Notes under the pieces: model-generated | Databases searched by the model: none | What the model saw: the letters and a program-made list of their open reading frames with translations, nothing else | Told to the model about the DNA's origin: nothing | Origin: Candidatus Zixiibacteriota bacterium | Lineage (GTDB): Bacteria > Zixibacteria > MSB-5A5 > WJJR01 | DNA: 64,000 nucleotides | Direction of reading: 5' to 3' | Assembly (NCBI GenBank): GCA_036397555.1 | Contig: DASWIS010000001.1 | Span: 56,854 to 120,853, forward strand | Program-made: the position numbers and the translations under genes | Shown here: piece after piece, positions 1 to 11,419 of the stretch | Layout of the letters: each line of letters starts with the position of its first letter | Position numbering within the stretch: position 1 is the stretch's first letter

Positions 1-288
1 GGCCGAGAGGGCGCGCGAGACTTCGTAGTTGAAATCGACATGCCCCGGCGTGTCGATCAGGTTTAAGACGTGCTCTTGTCCGCCGCGTGCTGTGTACCGC
101 ATGCGGATCGCGTGCGACTTGATCGTAATGCCGCGTTCACGTTCCAGGTCCATGCTGTCGAGCACCTGTTCGCGCATGCGACGCTGCTCGATCGTTCCGG
201 TCATTTCCAGCAGACGGTCAGCCAGCGTCGATTTGCCGTGATCGATGTGCGCGATGATGGAGAAGTTGCGGATGAACTGCTGGTCCAT
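1..288 (-). CDS. lepA: Elongation factor 4 (LepA), N-terminal part only
   Basis: Ribosome-associated translational GTPase that back-translocates or remodels stalled ribosomes. Only the first 96 codons lie in the window; the gene runs off the left edge. The visible GTPase motifs are the P-loop AHIDHGKST near residues 13-21, the G2 region with RGITI, and the G3 motif DTPGH. The N-terminus [19 protein letters not shown] is characteristic of LepA rather than of EF-G or TypA. The ATG is the natural start because the family begins only a few residues before the P-loop. It lies downstream of, and in the same direction as, the dockerin protein gene. Confidence 0.93.
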   Translation of the reverse strand, partial: MDQQFIRNFSIIAHIDHGKSTLADRLLEMTGTIEQRRMREQVLDSMDLERERGITIKSHAIRMRYTARGGQEHVLNLIDTPGHVDFNYEVSRALSA

Positions 289-393
289 AGAGTATGCCGT
301 TTCCAACGGCCGCTGCCGCGACCGGCGGCCAATGGTACGGTTTTATCGGGGTTTCGACAAGCCGTGCCCGGAGACGACGACGTGCATGAGCAT

Positions 394-420
394 ACACCGG
401 GCCGTCGGGCGGCCCGGTGT
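394..420 (-). terminator. Strong hairpin between the dockerin gene and lepA, without a U-tract
   Basis: A perfect 11-bp inverted repeat (ACACCGGGCCG / CGGCCCGGTGT) with a 5-nt loop starts 24 nt after the stop codon of the dockerin gene. No run of T follows on the minus strand, so it is not a classical intrinsic terminator. It may protect the 3' end of the mRNA, or act with Rho, whose gene is in this window. Confidence 0.45.
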
Positions 421-444
421 CGTGCCACGACAATGCGCATGCGT

Positions 445-3400
445 CTACTGGTTGATCGCCGGTCCGCCGTCGCAGTCGGGCGGCTGAAGCCCCGCGCGGA
501 AGACGTAGTCGATCAGACGCACGACGTCGAAAACGTTGGTGAAGGTGTCGCAGTTGATGTCGGCGTGTTCCACGGGTTCAGGCGGCGCTTCCGCGCGGAA
601 GATATATCCGATCAAACACACGATGTCGAACACATCGACACTGCAGTTGGGCGTCCGGTTGGGTCCCCCGCACAAGTCGCCCTCAAAGTAGTCCTGTTTG
701 ACGGTGCAGGAGATCGGACGGGCCGACTGCCCCGCCTTGATGTAATAAATCGTGAGCGTTCCCGACGATCCGACCGGAGTCAGATCCGACGTGCAGATGC
801 GAATGAGCGAGACCAAGCCGACCCCGAATGTGTCGATCACCGTGTCTTTAGGCGGTTCGTATGTCCAACCCAGCGCCAGCAGAAGCGGATCGGACCAGCG
901 GGTCACAATTTCGTCGGCGTCGACCAAGTCACGGATATAAAACACAAAGCAGGTCGCTGCCGGTGGGCACTGCCGCGTGATCACAGCACAAGTCGCGGCG
1001 ACATTGAAGGAATCGCAGCAATCGGTGTAGAGTCTGGCTTCCAGACACATGTCGCGGTAATTGGGAACGATTAGGGTCACGCTGGAGTCTTCGATCACGC
1101 CGCCGGGCAGCAGCGTCTGTCCCAACGTGATCACGTCGATGCGTTCCCAAGTCGGTGTGGCACTGGCAACGCTTTGCCACAGCACCACCGAGTCGACGTT
1201 GCAGGCGTCCCCAGCGGGGTTGTTCTGAACCAACCAGCGGACGGTGACCGTGTCGTCCGGCTCGAATCCGCCCTCGGGATCGAAGCCGAGCTTTTGTGTC
1301 AGGTATTCGCACGGTCCGGATGGGAAGCAGTGATCGCAGCAGTGCGCGACATGGCGCTGGGAGTCCAGATCGTCAACTTCGCCATCGGCGTTCAAGTCGC
1401 GGCAATCGCCCAGCGCGTCATCGTGATCGTCGGGCGTGACGCAATTGTCGCCGTCAACATCGGTCGAGCGCACCGGCACCGTCGTCGAGAATCCACAACC
1501 CGTGGTGATCGTCACGTCACAGTCGGGGCAGTCGCCGCCCGCCGCGATGGAGAACATGACCTCGCCGTCGGCATCGCTGGCGACTTCGGCGGGCACGATC
1601 GGCCACGAGGGATAGAGCCCGGGCTGCGGCACAAACTCGCTGCCGACACAATCAGAAAAATCCAGTGTGACATCGCTGTAGCCGACCATCGGCATGTTGG
1701 ATTGGTCTTTGAGATGGACGCTGAAGACTACATCGCCCTTGGGGCAGGCCAGCAGGTAGGGGTCGGTTGTTGTCGCGGTCGCGCAACCGGGTGGCACGCC
1801 GATGGTGATGATCCCCTTGGTGAACTCGGGCAAATGGCACGTGCGCGTACCGCACTCGATGAACACGAGATGGTTCGCGGGTGTCACGCAGGCGGTATCA
1901 ATCTCAAATTGGCCGTTCGTCGCTGTAACATCGAAAGTGAGCAGGACCGATGGAGTACCCGAGCCCGGTGAACCATCCGTCCCAGACGCCATGCACGTTG
2001 CGCTTGCTCCATATGCCAGGTATGAGACCGCATCAGGGCTTGAACCCAGGTTCGCCGCAGCGGTCGAGACGGCCCACGATTGCGACACGGGACCGCTGCA
2101 GTCATTGGACGCGCTCGGGGTGGTAAAGTACCGACCCGCTCCACTGCCCAGACCCGCCGCTGCCAGCCGTCCCTGCACGGTCAGACTGAAATTGCCGGCA
2201 ATGAATGCACCGGGCTGAATCGAGCGCAGCTCCAGCGGCACGACAATGGCCTCGATACCCACGCTGTTTGTCACGTAGCCGCCGACCGTCACGGCAGCGG
2301 CTCCCGTCGCAACTGTCTTCGACTCGATGACCAGACTATTGCCGACCGAGGGACTACCGGGTTCACATACAGGAGGTATCGTGCCATCGCAGGGCTGACA
2401 GGGAGGTGCGCCATTCAAGAAAACTCGCTCGGTCACTAGATCGACATCAATGGCATTGACCACGCCATCGCAATTGAAATCCTCGCGTGCAACCGGGCAG
2501 TCGGGGTCGAATGTCGGAGTTCCGCCTCCGAAAGCCACATCGATGACCAAGGCGAGATCAGAAGTTGTAATTCCACCCGAGCCGTCCGGGTTTCCGGGGA
2601 ACGGGCAGGAGCAGTCGAGGACGGTGATGACGCCCTTGGTGAATTCGGGGGGATGGCAGATGTGAGAGTTGTCGACGAAGACGAGGAAATTGTCCGGCGT
2701 GACACAGCACGTGTCGATCTCGAATTGTCCGCTGGCGGCAGAAACATCGAAAGTCAATTGAAAGGATGGTGTTCCCGCTCCGGGCGTTCCATCGGTCCCC
2801 GGTGAGAGGAAGTTCTGTTCTCCAACTCCGGCATAAAAGACCGCGTCTGGAGACACGCCGAGGTTGGCGGGACTCGTGGACTCAGACCATGTTTGTGACA
2901 CCGGCCCGCTGCAAGTCTGAGCCGACGGAATATCGAAGAAACGAATAACTTGATAATCGGGAGGAAACAGCCCGGCGATACGTCCCTGCGGCTGGAAATT
3001 CACATTGTCAGAAACGAACGCCCCACCGGTCACCGTGCGCAGTTCCAACGGTAGCACGACAGCTTCGACTGTCACACTATTGGTTAGATATATGCCGACA
3101 GTAACCCCAGTTGCGCCGAGGGTCACGGACTTCGATTCGATGACGACACTGTTGCCGGGGGACGGTCCGCCCATGGGGCAATCCTCCGGAACAAATGAGC
3201 CGGATCGATCCGGCAGAATCATTCCGGTCACATCCGGATTCTGTGTGACCGGTTCAGGAGAGCCGCGATCAAGGTCTGTGGCGGGATTCTCGGCGGTCAC
3301 GACGCCATTGTTACCCGATCTGATGTCCGTCGTCAGCATCCCGGAATCCGTTGTGCCGGGCTGAGATGTCTCCGATCCATGCAGATGCGACGTGGCGCAC

Positions 3401-3447
3401 GCAATCGCCGTTCCAACGATGATGACGCGACGCATGTTTCTCGCCAT
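445..3447 (-). CDS. Secreted protein with two cohesin-like repeats and several dockerin-type EF-hand modules
   Basis: A 1000-residue exported protein of unknown substrate. A signal peptide covers roughly residues 1-24. Two homologous domains of about 185 residues follow (about 94-280 and 365-550). Both have the pattern GNS-VIESK-V, V-PLELR, CSGPVSQ-W, GTDG-PG-GTPS, GQFEIDT and EFTKG-IT. Dockerin-like calcium-binding segments with DxNxDG-type loops lie near 285-345 (DFNCDGVVNAIDVD), near 670-710 (DVDGDNCVTPDD, DLNADGEVDDLD) and at the C-terminus (DINCDTFTNVFDVVRLIDYVF). Cysteines are abundant, which suits an extracytoplasmic protein. The ATG is preceded by GAGGAGGGAG, a very good ribosome-binding site. 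Probable role: surface or cell-surface assembly or adhesion; function inferred only. Confidence 0.8.
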   Translation of the reverse strand: MARNMRRVIIVGTAIACATSHLHGSETSQPGTTDSGMLTTDIRSGNNGVVTAENPATDLDRGSPEPVTQNPDVTGMILPDRSGSFVPEDCPMGGPSPGNSVVIESKSVTLGATGVTVGIYLTNSVTVEAVVLPLELRTVTGGAFVSDNVNFQPQGRIAGLFPPDYQVIRFFDIPSAQTCSGPVSQTWSESTSPANLGVSPDAVFYAGVGEQNFLSPGTDGTPGAGTPSFQLTFDVSAASGQFEIDTCCVTPDNFLVFVDNSHICHPPEFTKGVITVLDCSCPFPGNPDGSGGITTSDLALVIDVAFGGGTPTFDPDCPVAREDFNCDGVVNAIDVDLVTERVFLNGAPPCQPCDGTIPPVCEPGSPSVGNSLVIESKTVATGAAAVTVGGYVTNSVGIEAIVVPLELRSIQPGAFIAGNFSLTVQGRLAAAGLGSGAGRYFTTPSASNDCSGPVSQSWAVSTAAANLGSSPDAVSYLAYGASATCMASGTDGSPGSGTPSVLLTFDVTATNGQFEIDTACVTPANHLVFIECGTRTCHLPEFTKGIITIGVPPGCATATTTDPYLLACPKGDVVFSVHLKDQSNMPMVGYSDVTLDFSDCVGSEFVPQPGLYPSWPIVPAEVASDADGEVMFSIAAGGDCPDCDVTITTGCGFSTTVPVRSTDVDGDNCVTPDDHDDALGDCRDLNADGEVDDLDSQRHVAHCCDHCFPSGPCEYLTQKLGFDPEGGFEPDDTVTVRWLVQNNPAGDACNVDSVVLWQSVASATPTWERIDVITLGQTLLPGGVIEDSSVTLIVPNYRDMCLEARLYTDCCDSFNVAATCAVITRQCPPAATCFVFYIRDLVDADEIVTRWSDPLLLALGWTYEPPKDTVIDTFGVGLVSLIRICTSDLTPVGSSGTLTIYYIKAGQSARPISCTVKQDYFEGDLCGGPNRTPNCSVDVFDIVCLIGYIFRAEAPPEPVEHADINCDTFTNVFDVVRLIDYVFRAGLQPPDCDGGPAINQ

Positions 3448-3600
3448 CTTCTCCCTCCTCTGTCAATAGCCCTGCCTGAGTGCCGCCGGACGTATCGGCG
3501 ACACCTGTGAGTTTGTGAGGCGCTCAAGCGAAGTCGGGTGTACTGACGGAAAGCTTACTGCAGAAAGTATGTGCGATTCGATGGGATTGAAGTCAAGCGG

Positions 3601-4608
3601 TTAATGATCGGCTCTGGATTGGGCCGATCGCATCAGTTGAGTGAGCGCAATGAAGTCCTCCGGCAACGAGGCGGTCCATTCCATCGCCGTCGCTGTACCC
3701 GGGTGGATCAGCGCGAGTGCCCGGGCATGCAGTGCCGGACGATCGATCGCCTCCAGCATCCTACGTCCGAGCAGGCGTCTGTGCGGATCGATGCCGCGCA
3801 GATGCTGCGCACCGCCGCCGTAGTCGGTGTCGCCGACGAGAGGGTGCCCCGCCTGCGACAAATGCACACGGATCTGGTGGGTGCGCCCCGTCTGCAGTTT
3901 CACTTCGACTAAATCGGCCAGCTCGTATCGCTCCAAAACACGCACATGGGATTTCGCCTCACGTCCCTTGGCAGTCACCGCCATTTTCTTCCGGTCCGAC
4001 CGGGAACGGCCGATGGGGGCGTCGATCTCGATCGCGCTTTTGCGCAGATGTCCCCAACAGACCGCCCAATAGATGCGCGTGAGCGTCCGACTCCGCAATT
4101 GTTCGGCCAGCAGGTGATGTGCGCGTTCATTGCGCGCGACGACCATCAGTCCCGAAGTGCCTTTGTCCAACCGATGGACAATCCCCGGGCGCATTCCCCG
4201 ATCGCCCGCCACGGGAGTCAGCGTCCCATGTCCGAGCAGTGCATTGACCAGAGTTCCGGTACGGTGGCCGACCGCCGGATGCACGACCATGCCCGCGGGT
4301 TTATTGACGACGATGATGTCGTCATCTTCATACACGATGTCGAGCGCGATCTGTTCGGGCTGGGGCGGCACATCGTCGGCATCGGCTCGCATCAGCGTGA
4401 CGGCAACGCGGTCCCCGTCATGCAGGCGACTGTTGGATTTCACCGCGACTCCGTTGATCAGGAGCGCACCGGCGAGGGCCGCGCGTTGAATCTGCGCGCG
4501 CGAGCAATCTGTCAGTCGCCCGGCCAGAAACTTATCGACCCGCTCGCCTTCGTCTGCAGGGTCGGCGTCGAATGCAAATGAGTTATGGTCCGTCTGCAGC
4601 GGTGTCAC
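3601..4608 (-). CDS. rluD: Large-subunit pseudouridine synthase, RluD/RluA family
   Basis: Converts uridines of 23S rRNA to pseudouridine. An N-terminal S4 RNA-binding domain (ERVDKFLAGRLTDCSRAQIQ) is followed by the catalytic domain with the RluA signature GIVHRLDKGTSGL, whose Asp is the nucleophile, and the motif GRTHQIRVH. The GTG start used here gives 335 residues and overlaps the 3' end of lspA, suggesting translational coupling. An in-frame start at 4704 would add 32 poorly conserved residues. It is the last gene of the ileS - DksA-like - lspA - rluD operon. Confidence 0.92.
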   Translation of the reverse strand: MTPLQTDHNSFAFDADPADEGERVDKFLAGRLTDCSRAQIQRAALAGALLINGVAVKSNSRLHDGDRVAVTLMRADADDVPPQPEQIALDIVYEDDDIIVVNKPAGMVVHPAVGHRTGTLVNALLGHGTLTPVAGDRGMRPGIVHRLDKGTSGLMVVARNERAHHLLAEQLRSRTLTRIYWAVCWGHLRKSAIEIDAPIGRSRSDRKKMAVTAKGREAKSHVRVLERYELADLVEVKLQTGRTHQIRVHLSQAGHPLVGDTDYGGGAQHLRGIDPHRRLLGRRMLEAIDRPALHARALALIHPGTATAMEWTASLPEDFIALTQLMRSAQSRADH

Positions 4609-5305
4609 TGACGGAATCCATTGTGGGTGACGGAGAGGAGGTCGGCGTGTCCCGCGCGGCCAATGCTTCGCGTCGTTTGCGCGACAGGCAGACAATCGGA
4701 TCATACCAAAGAGTCAGCAGCAACAGCACGATGCCGACGCTCACCGCCGAGTCGGCGACGTTAAACGTGGGCCAGCGGTCCATCGGATAGCCGGGATGAT
4801 GGATGAAGCCGAAATCGAAGGCGGGAATGGTCAGATCGACAAACTCAACGTCGACAAAGTCGGTGACCTCGCCATGGATCGCGCGATCGGCGAGATTGCC
4901 CAACGCGCCGCCGAGAATGAGCGCCAGTGCCCAGATCGACAGGCGGCGCGTGTATCCGGCGCGCGCAATCTGCCGGATGATCCAAATGCTCACCAGAATC
5001 GCCGCGGCATAGTAGATGCCGACATGGCCCCAACGCAGACCGAATGCGCCGCCCGGATTGCGGACCGAAGTGATGCGCAGCCAGTTGCCGAAGACTCCGA
5101 CCGAGTCCCCCGGCTCCATGGCCACCCGGATGATCCACTTGGTCAGTTGATCGGCTGTCAGGATGCACGCCGACAAAAGCCACAGCATCCCCGCTGCGTG
5201 CCGGGGGATCGGAATTTCCGATGCTGATGGGGAAGTTCGCGAGTGAATGGGGTCGGACAGGATGCGTTCGGACCCCTCCGGCGGGGCCGGGATTGTCCCG
5301 CTCAT
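4583..5305 (-). CDS. lspA: Lipoprotein signal peptidase (signal peptidase II)
   Basis: Inner-membrane aspartyl protease that cleaves signal peptides of diacylglyceryl-modified prolipoproteins. Membrane spans begin with LWLLSACILTADQLTKWII. The two catalytic Asp motifs are both present as GGALGNLADR and FNVADSAVSVG. At 240 residues it is longer than usual (about 160). The excess is a Pro/Ser-rich N-terminal tail of about 45 residues and a charged C-terminal tail. No strong ribosome-binding site precedes the ATG, and a GTG 24 nt further upstream is possible. It lies between the DksA-like gene and rluD, a common arrangement. Confidence 0.92.
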   Translation of the reverse strand: MSGTIPAPPEGSERILSDPIHSRTSPSASEIPIPRHAAGMLWLLSACILTADQLTKWIIRVAMEPGDSVGVFGNWLRITSVRNPGGAFGLRWGHVGIYYAAAILVSIWIIRQIARAGYTRRLSIWALALILGGALGNLADRAIHGEVTDFVDVEFVDLTIPAFDFGFIHHPGYPMDRWPTFNVADSAVSVGIVLLLLTLWYDPIVCLSRKRREALAARDTPTSSPSPTMDSVSDTAADGP

Positions 5306-5342
5306 CGGCGTGAAACCATCGCTGTGCACATCCGCTTGGGCA

Positions 5343-5726
5343 TTATCGTCCGGCCTGTTTCTGTTCTTCTTTTTCCTTGCAGGCGATGCAAAAGCGGGCG
5401 TGCGGAACTGCTTCCAATCGCGCGTGGGAGATTTCCTTGCCGCAGATTTCACAGTTTCCATACGTGCCATCGGCAATGCGACGCAAGGCCTGATCGAGAT
5501 GGTAGAGAAAGCGTCCCGATTTCGAGGCGAGATAGAAGGACTTCTCGCGTTCGTTGGCATCGGTGCCCAGGTCGGCCATGTGGTACGCGTGCGTCGACAG
5601 ATCGCCGGCCGCTTCGGTCTGAGTCGAATTGGCGGTCGATTCCCGCAGGTGGCCGATATCGGCCATGAGTCCCGCCCGACGCTCCAGCAGTAGCTTCTCA
5701 AACTTGTCGAGGTCCTTCTTGTTCAA
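5343..5726 (-). CDS. TraR/DksA family C4 zinc-finger protein
   Basis: A 127-residue member of the DksA/TraR family, which binds the RNA polymerase secondary channel to modulate transcription. A helical N-terminus is followed by a zinc finger formed by C92, C95, C113 and C116 (CEICGK and CIACKE). Such proteins are often encoded between ileS and lspA, as here, with 35 nt to ileS and 37 nt to lspA. Whether it binds ppGpp like true DksA cannot be told from sequence; the acidic coiled-coil tip residues are not clearly recognisable. Confidence 0.88.
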   Translation of the reverse strand: MNKKDLDKFEKLLLERRAGLMADIGHLRESTANSTQTEAAGDLSTHAYHMADLGTDANEREKSFYLASKSGRFLYHLDQALRRIADGTYGNCEICGKEISHARLEAVPHARFCIACKEKEEQKQAGR

Positions 5727-5761
5727 TGCATGCTCCTTGTGTCGCCACCGCCCTTCGGGGG

Positions 5762-8941
<3,180 letters not shown>

Positions 8942-8968
8942 GGGCGTCTCAATCGGATTGAACCCTGC

Positions 8969-8995
8969 AAAAAAGCGCCGGTCGATCACCGGCGC
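8969..8995 (-). terminator. Intrinsic terminator hairpin in the ileS leader (possible attenuator)
   Basis: On the minus strand, GCGCCGG - 7-nt loop - CCGGCGC is followed at once by six T residues, ending 27 nt before the ileS ATG. A perfect GC-rich stem plus T-run is a textbook intrinsic terminator. Because the gene just upstream points away, the likeliest use is attenuation of ileS. I see no T-box consensus in the roughly 190-nt leader. Confidence 0.7.
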
Positions 8996-9184
8996 CAGCA
9001 TTAGAACAACGCTCGTGACCGACCGTCTACGGTGAGATAATTCGTATGATGATCGCGTCGTGCATGGTCGGCTCGGGCCGGCTAAACGGCTCTGTCAATA
9101 TATGTCGGACAGCCAGCGGCAGGCAATAGGCCGACGGGTTGTGATTGCCAAGTCTCGGTCGGAAGTACAGATCATGTCATCCTT

Positions 9185-9562
9185 ATGTGGATACGCTGGA
9201 TCATAATCGTCGCCGCGGCCACGGTCGCCGGGTGGATGGCGTTCGACGGCACTCGTGCGCTGATCGTCGGCGATTATGTGACGCCCAAGTCGGGCCGGTA
9301 CGCGGGCCAATTGGGCCCGTGGTCAAAGCTTGTTTCGGCGGTCGGGATCGAACCGCGCTCGACGACCATGAAGTCGCTCTTCGCGGTCTTGGGATTCGCG
9401 TGGTTGGCCGCTATCGTCTGCTTCGCGCTTAAGCTGCCGTGGGCGCAGACGGCCATGCTGGTCTTCGCAGTCGGATCGCTGTGGTACCTGCCGTTCGGGA
9501 CGCTGCTGGGGATTGTGCAGATCGTGTTGCTGTTGGTGTCACGAATGCGCGGCGGTATCTGA
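9185..9562 (+). CDS. Small integral membrane protein of unknown function
   Basis: A 125-residue protein I do not recognise. Three hydrophobic helices are visible: residues 1-20 (IIIVAAATVAGWMAF), about 65-85 (LFAVLGFAWLAAIVCFAL) and about 89-118 (AMLVFAVGSLWYLPFGTLLGIVQIVLLLV). The loop between helix 1 and helix 2 is polar, with a KSGRYAG patch. It is transcribed divergently from ileS and converges on punA. No clear ribosome-binding site precedes the ATG. It stands alone, so context gives no function. Confidence 0.6.
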   Translation: MWIRWIIIVAAATVAGWMAFDGTRALIVGDYVTPKSGRYAGQLGPWSKLVSAVGIEPRSTTMKSLFAVLGFAWLAAIVCFALKLPWAQTAMLVFAVGSLWYLPFGTLLGIVQIVLLLVSRMRGGI

Positions 9563-9576
9563 CCTCGATATGATAT

Positions 9577-9617
9577 CACGGCCCCAAGGCCCGTGAGGGC
9601 AGAACTTCAGATCTGCC
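9577..9617. terminator. Two adjacent hairpins between convergent genes
   Basis: A stem CACGG...CCGTG (9577-9595) is followed by GGCAGA...TCTGCC (9598-9617) between the stop codons of the small membrane protein gene and punA. Position between convergent genes suggests bidirectional transcript ends, but neither hairpin has a T-run. Confidence 0.35.
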
Positions 9618-9636
9618 GGTCTGACGAATCGGCCCC

Positions 9637-10461
9637 CTACGGCAGCCGTTTGACGAATTCCCCGATCAGGTTCGACAGGATCGGCTCGGCTTTGCCGGCG
9701 ACACCGACAATGGTCTGATGGTTCATCGGATGCAGGTTGTCGGGCAGTCCCATGTCGGTGATGATCGAGAAGCCCGCGACGCGCGTGCCCTGCTGCCGTG
9801 CGACTAAAACTTCCGGCACCGTGGACATGCCGACCACATCGGCGCCCATAATGCGCAGCATGCGATACTCAGCGGCCGTCTCGAGGTTCGGCCCGGCGAC
9901 CGCGACGTAGACGCCTTTCTTCAGCGGAATCTTCAAATCGAGCGCACACTGTTCCGCCAGCCGGATGAGTGCGGGATCGTAGCACTCGAACATATCGGGG
10001 AATCGCGGGCCGAAGTCGTCGAGATTGGGGCCAATCAGCGGATTGCCGCCAATGAAATTGATGTGATCGGTGATCGCCATGATGTCACCGGCGGTGAACA
10101 ACGGATTCATGCCGCCGCAGGCGTTGGAAACAATCAACACCTTGACTCCGAGCTTGTGCATCACGCGCACCGGCAAGGTGATCTGCTGCCAGGAGTACCC
10201 TTCGTAGTAGTGGAATCGCCCCTGCATTGCCACCACCGACTTGCCGCCGAGTTTGCCGAACAACAGACGCCCCGCATGCGACTCGACGGTCGAGCGTGGA
10301 AAATGCTCGATGGTTTCATATCCAATCGACTGCTCGACGGCGATTCCCTTGCCGAGCTGCCCCAAACCCGTGCCCAGGATGATGCCGACCGACGGTTTCG
10401 CGTCAGTCTGCTTGCGGATGGAGGCAGTCGCCCCGTCGATTTGTGCGCGCCAGTCGGCCAT
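9637..10461 (-). CDS. punA: Purine nucleoside phosphorylase (trimeric, PNP/MTAP family)
   Basis: Cleaves (deoxy)inosine and guanosine with phosphate to free base plus pentose-1-phosphate in purine salvage. It is 274 residues, the usual size. Family motifs are ILGTGLGQLG (phosphate loop), ESHAGRL, GRFHYYEG, SNACGG, ITDHIN, GPNLETAAE and VGMSTVPE, the last containing the Met-Ser-Thr ribose/phosphate contacts. The ATG is preceded by GGAGA. A longer reading frame upstream has no family resemblance. It is downstream of yggS, 167 nt apart. Confidence 0.94.
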   Translation of the reverse strand: MADWRAQIDGATASIRKQTDAKPSVGIILGTGLGQLGKGIAVEQSIGYETIEHFPRSTVESHAGRLLFGKLGGKSVVAMQGRFHYYEGYSWQQITLPVRVMHKLGVKVLIVSNACGGMNPLFTAGDIMAITDHINFIGGNPLIGPNLDDFGPRFPDMFECYDPALIRLAEQCALDLKIPLKKGVYVAVAGPNLETAAEYRMLRIMGADVVGMSTVPEVLVARQQGTRVAGFSIITDMGLPDNLHPMNHQTIVGVAGKAEPILSNLIGEFVKRLP

Positions 10462-10628
10462 GGTCGTCTCCGTTGAGTCGAGAAGTTTTAGTCCGATCGT
10501 GCGGGGCGAATATGGGGGGGCGGTGGCGACAAGAAAAGCGGGTTTGGAGATTGAATTGGCAACTCGCAGGGACACCCCCTCACTTCGTTCGGGACCAGCC
10601 GGGCGCCGTGCCCTTCCAGAGCATGAGA

Positions 10629-11333
10629 TCAATGCCGTTCGCCGAAGATGGCACGGCCGATGCGCAGCATCGTCGAGCCCTCGGCCAGCGCGATGCGCCA
10701 GTCGCCGCTCATCCCCATCGAGCAGTGGAGCATCGCGCCGAATCCGAGGTCGATCCGGGCGAGGCGGTCAAATGCGCTTCGCAACGTGCGGAATGAACGC
10801 GCGATGGGGGCGGTCTCATCGACGAACGGGCCGATGGTCATCAGGCCACGGATTCGTAGGTGTCGCAGACCGACGACGTGGCCGACGAGATCATCGAGCG
10901 ATTCCGGTCGACAGCCGGATTTTTGCCGCTCGCCGGTTGTGTTGACCTCGATGAGGACGTCCTGGGTCTTGCCGGCCGCGTCACTGCGGTGCTCGATGGC
11001 ATCGGCGAGTTCCCCGCGATCGACCGACTGGATCAGATCAAAGAGCGCGACCGCATCCCTGGTCTTATTGGTCTGAAGATGTCCGATCAGATGCCAGGTT
11101 GGCGCAGCATCGGCCCTGACTTGCGAAATCTTGACTTTGGCTTCCTGGACACGGTTCTCGCCCAAATCAGTGAGACCCGCCGCGATTGCTGACGCGATGG
11201 CCTCGGGCGGAACTGTTTTGGTGACGGCCACCAATGTCACCGAATGGCGCTCCCGCCCGAGCACAGTCAGTTCCGCGTTGAGCGCGTCTTCGAATTGACG
11301 GATGTTCTGGGTGATTGGCGATGGCTGAGTCAT
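10629..11333 (-). CDS. yggS: PLP-binding homeostasis protein, YggS/PROSC family
   Basis: Cytosolic pyridoxal-phosphate carrier that keeps free PLP low. It is a single TIM-barrel domain of 234 residues. The PLP Schiff-base lysine is K39 in VAVTKTVP. Other family motifs are GENRVQEA, WHLIGHLQTNK, IQSVD, EVNTTGE, GLMTIGP and the C-terminal SMGMSGDW with GSTMLRIGRAIFG. No convincing ribosome-binding site is visible. It has its own upstream region after the terminator of the S9 peptidase gene. Confidence 0.94.
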   Translation of the reverse strand: MTQPSPITQNIRQFEDALNAELTVLGRERHSVTLVAVTKTVPPEAIASAIAAGLTDLGENRVQEAKVKISQVRADAAPTWHLIGHLQTNKTRDAVALFDLIQSVDRGELADAIEHRSDAAGKTQDVLIEVNTTGERQKSGCRPESLDDLVGHVVGLRHLRIRGLMTIGPFVDETAPIARSFRTLRSAFDRLARIDLGFGAMLHCSMGMSGDWRIALAEGSTMLRIGRAIFGERH

Positions 11334-11362
11334 TATTCGAAGGTAATCACCCTTTGGTGCTC

Positions 11363-11394
11363 AAAAAAGCAGGGGCGCATAGCCATGCGCCCCT
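11363..11394 (-). terminator. Intrinsic terminator of the S9 peptidase gene
   Basis: On the minus strand a perfect 10-bp stem (AGGGGCGCAT / ATGCGCCCCT) with a GGCT loop is followed by GC and six T residues. It begins 26 nt after the stop codon of the peptidase gene and separates it from yggS. Confidence 0.85.
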
Positions 11395-11419
11395 ACATCC
11401 GAAGCCGGAATAATCGAAC

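Noticed and set aside
70..1074. Long plus-strand open frame opposite the dockerin gene
   Set aside because: Arg-rich translation without family resemblance; it is the shadow of the real minus-strand genes in GC-rich DNA.
8942..9184. T-box riboswitch upstream of ileS
   Set aside because: The conserved T-box sequence and a specifier stem are not visible, although a terminator is.
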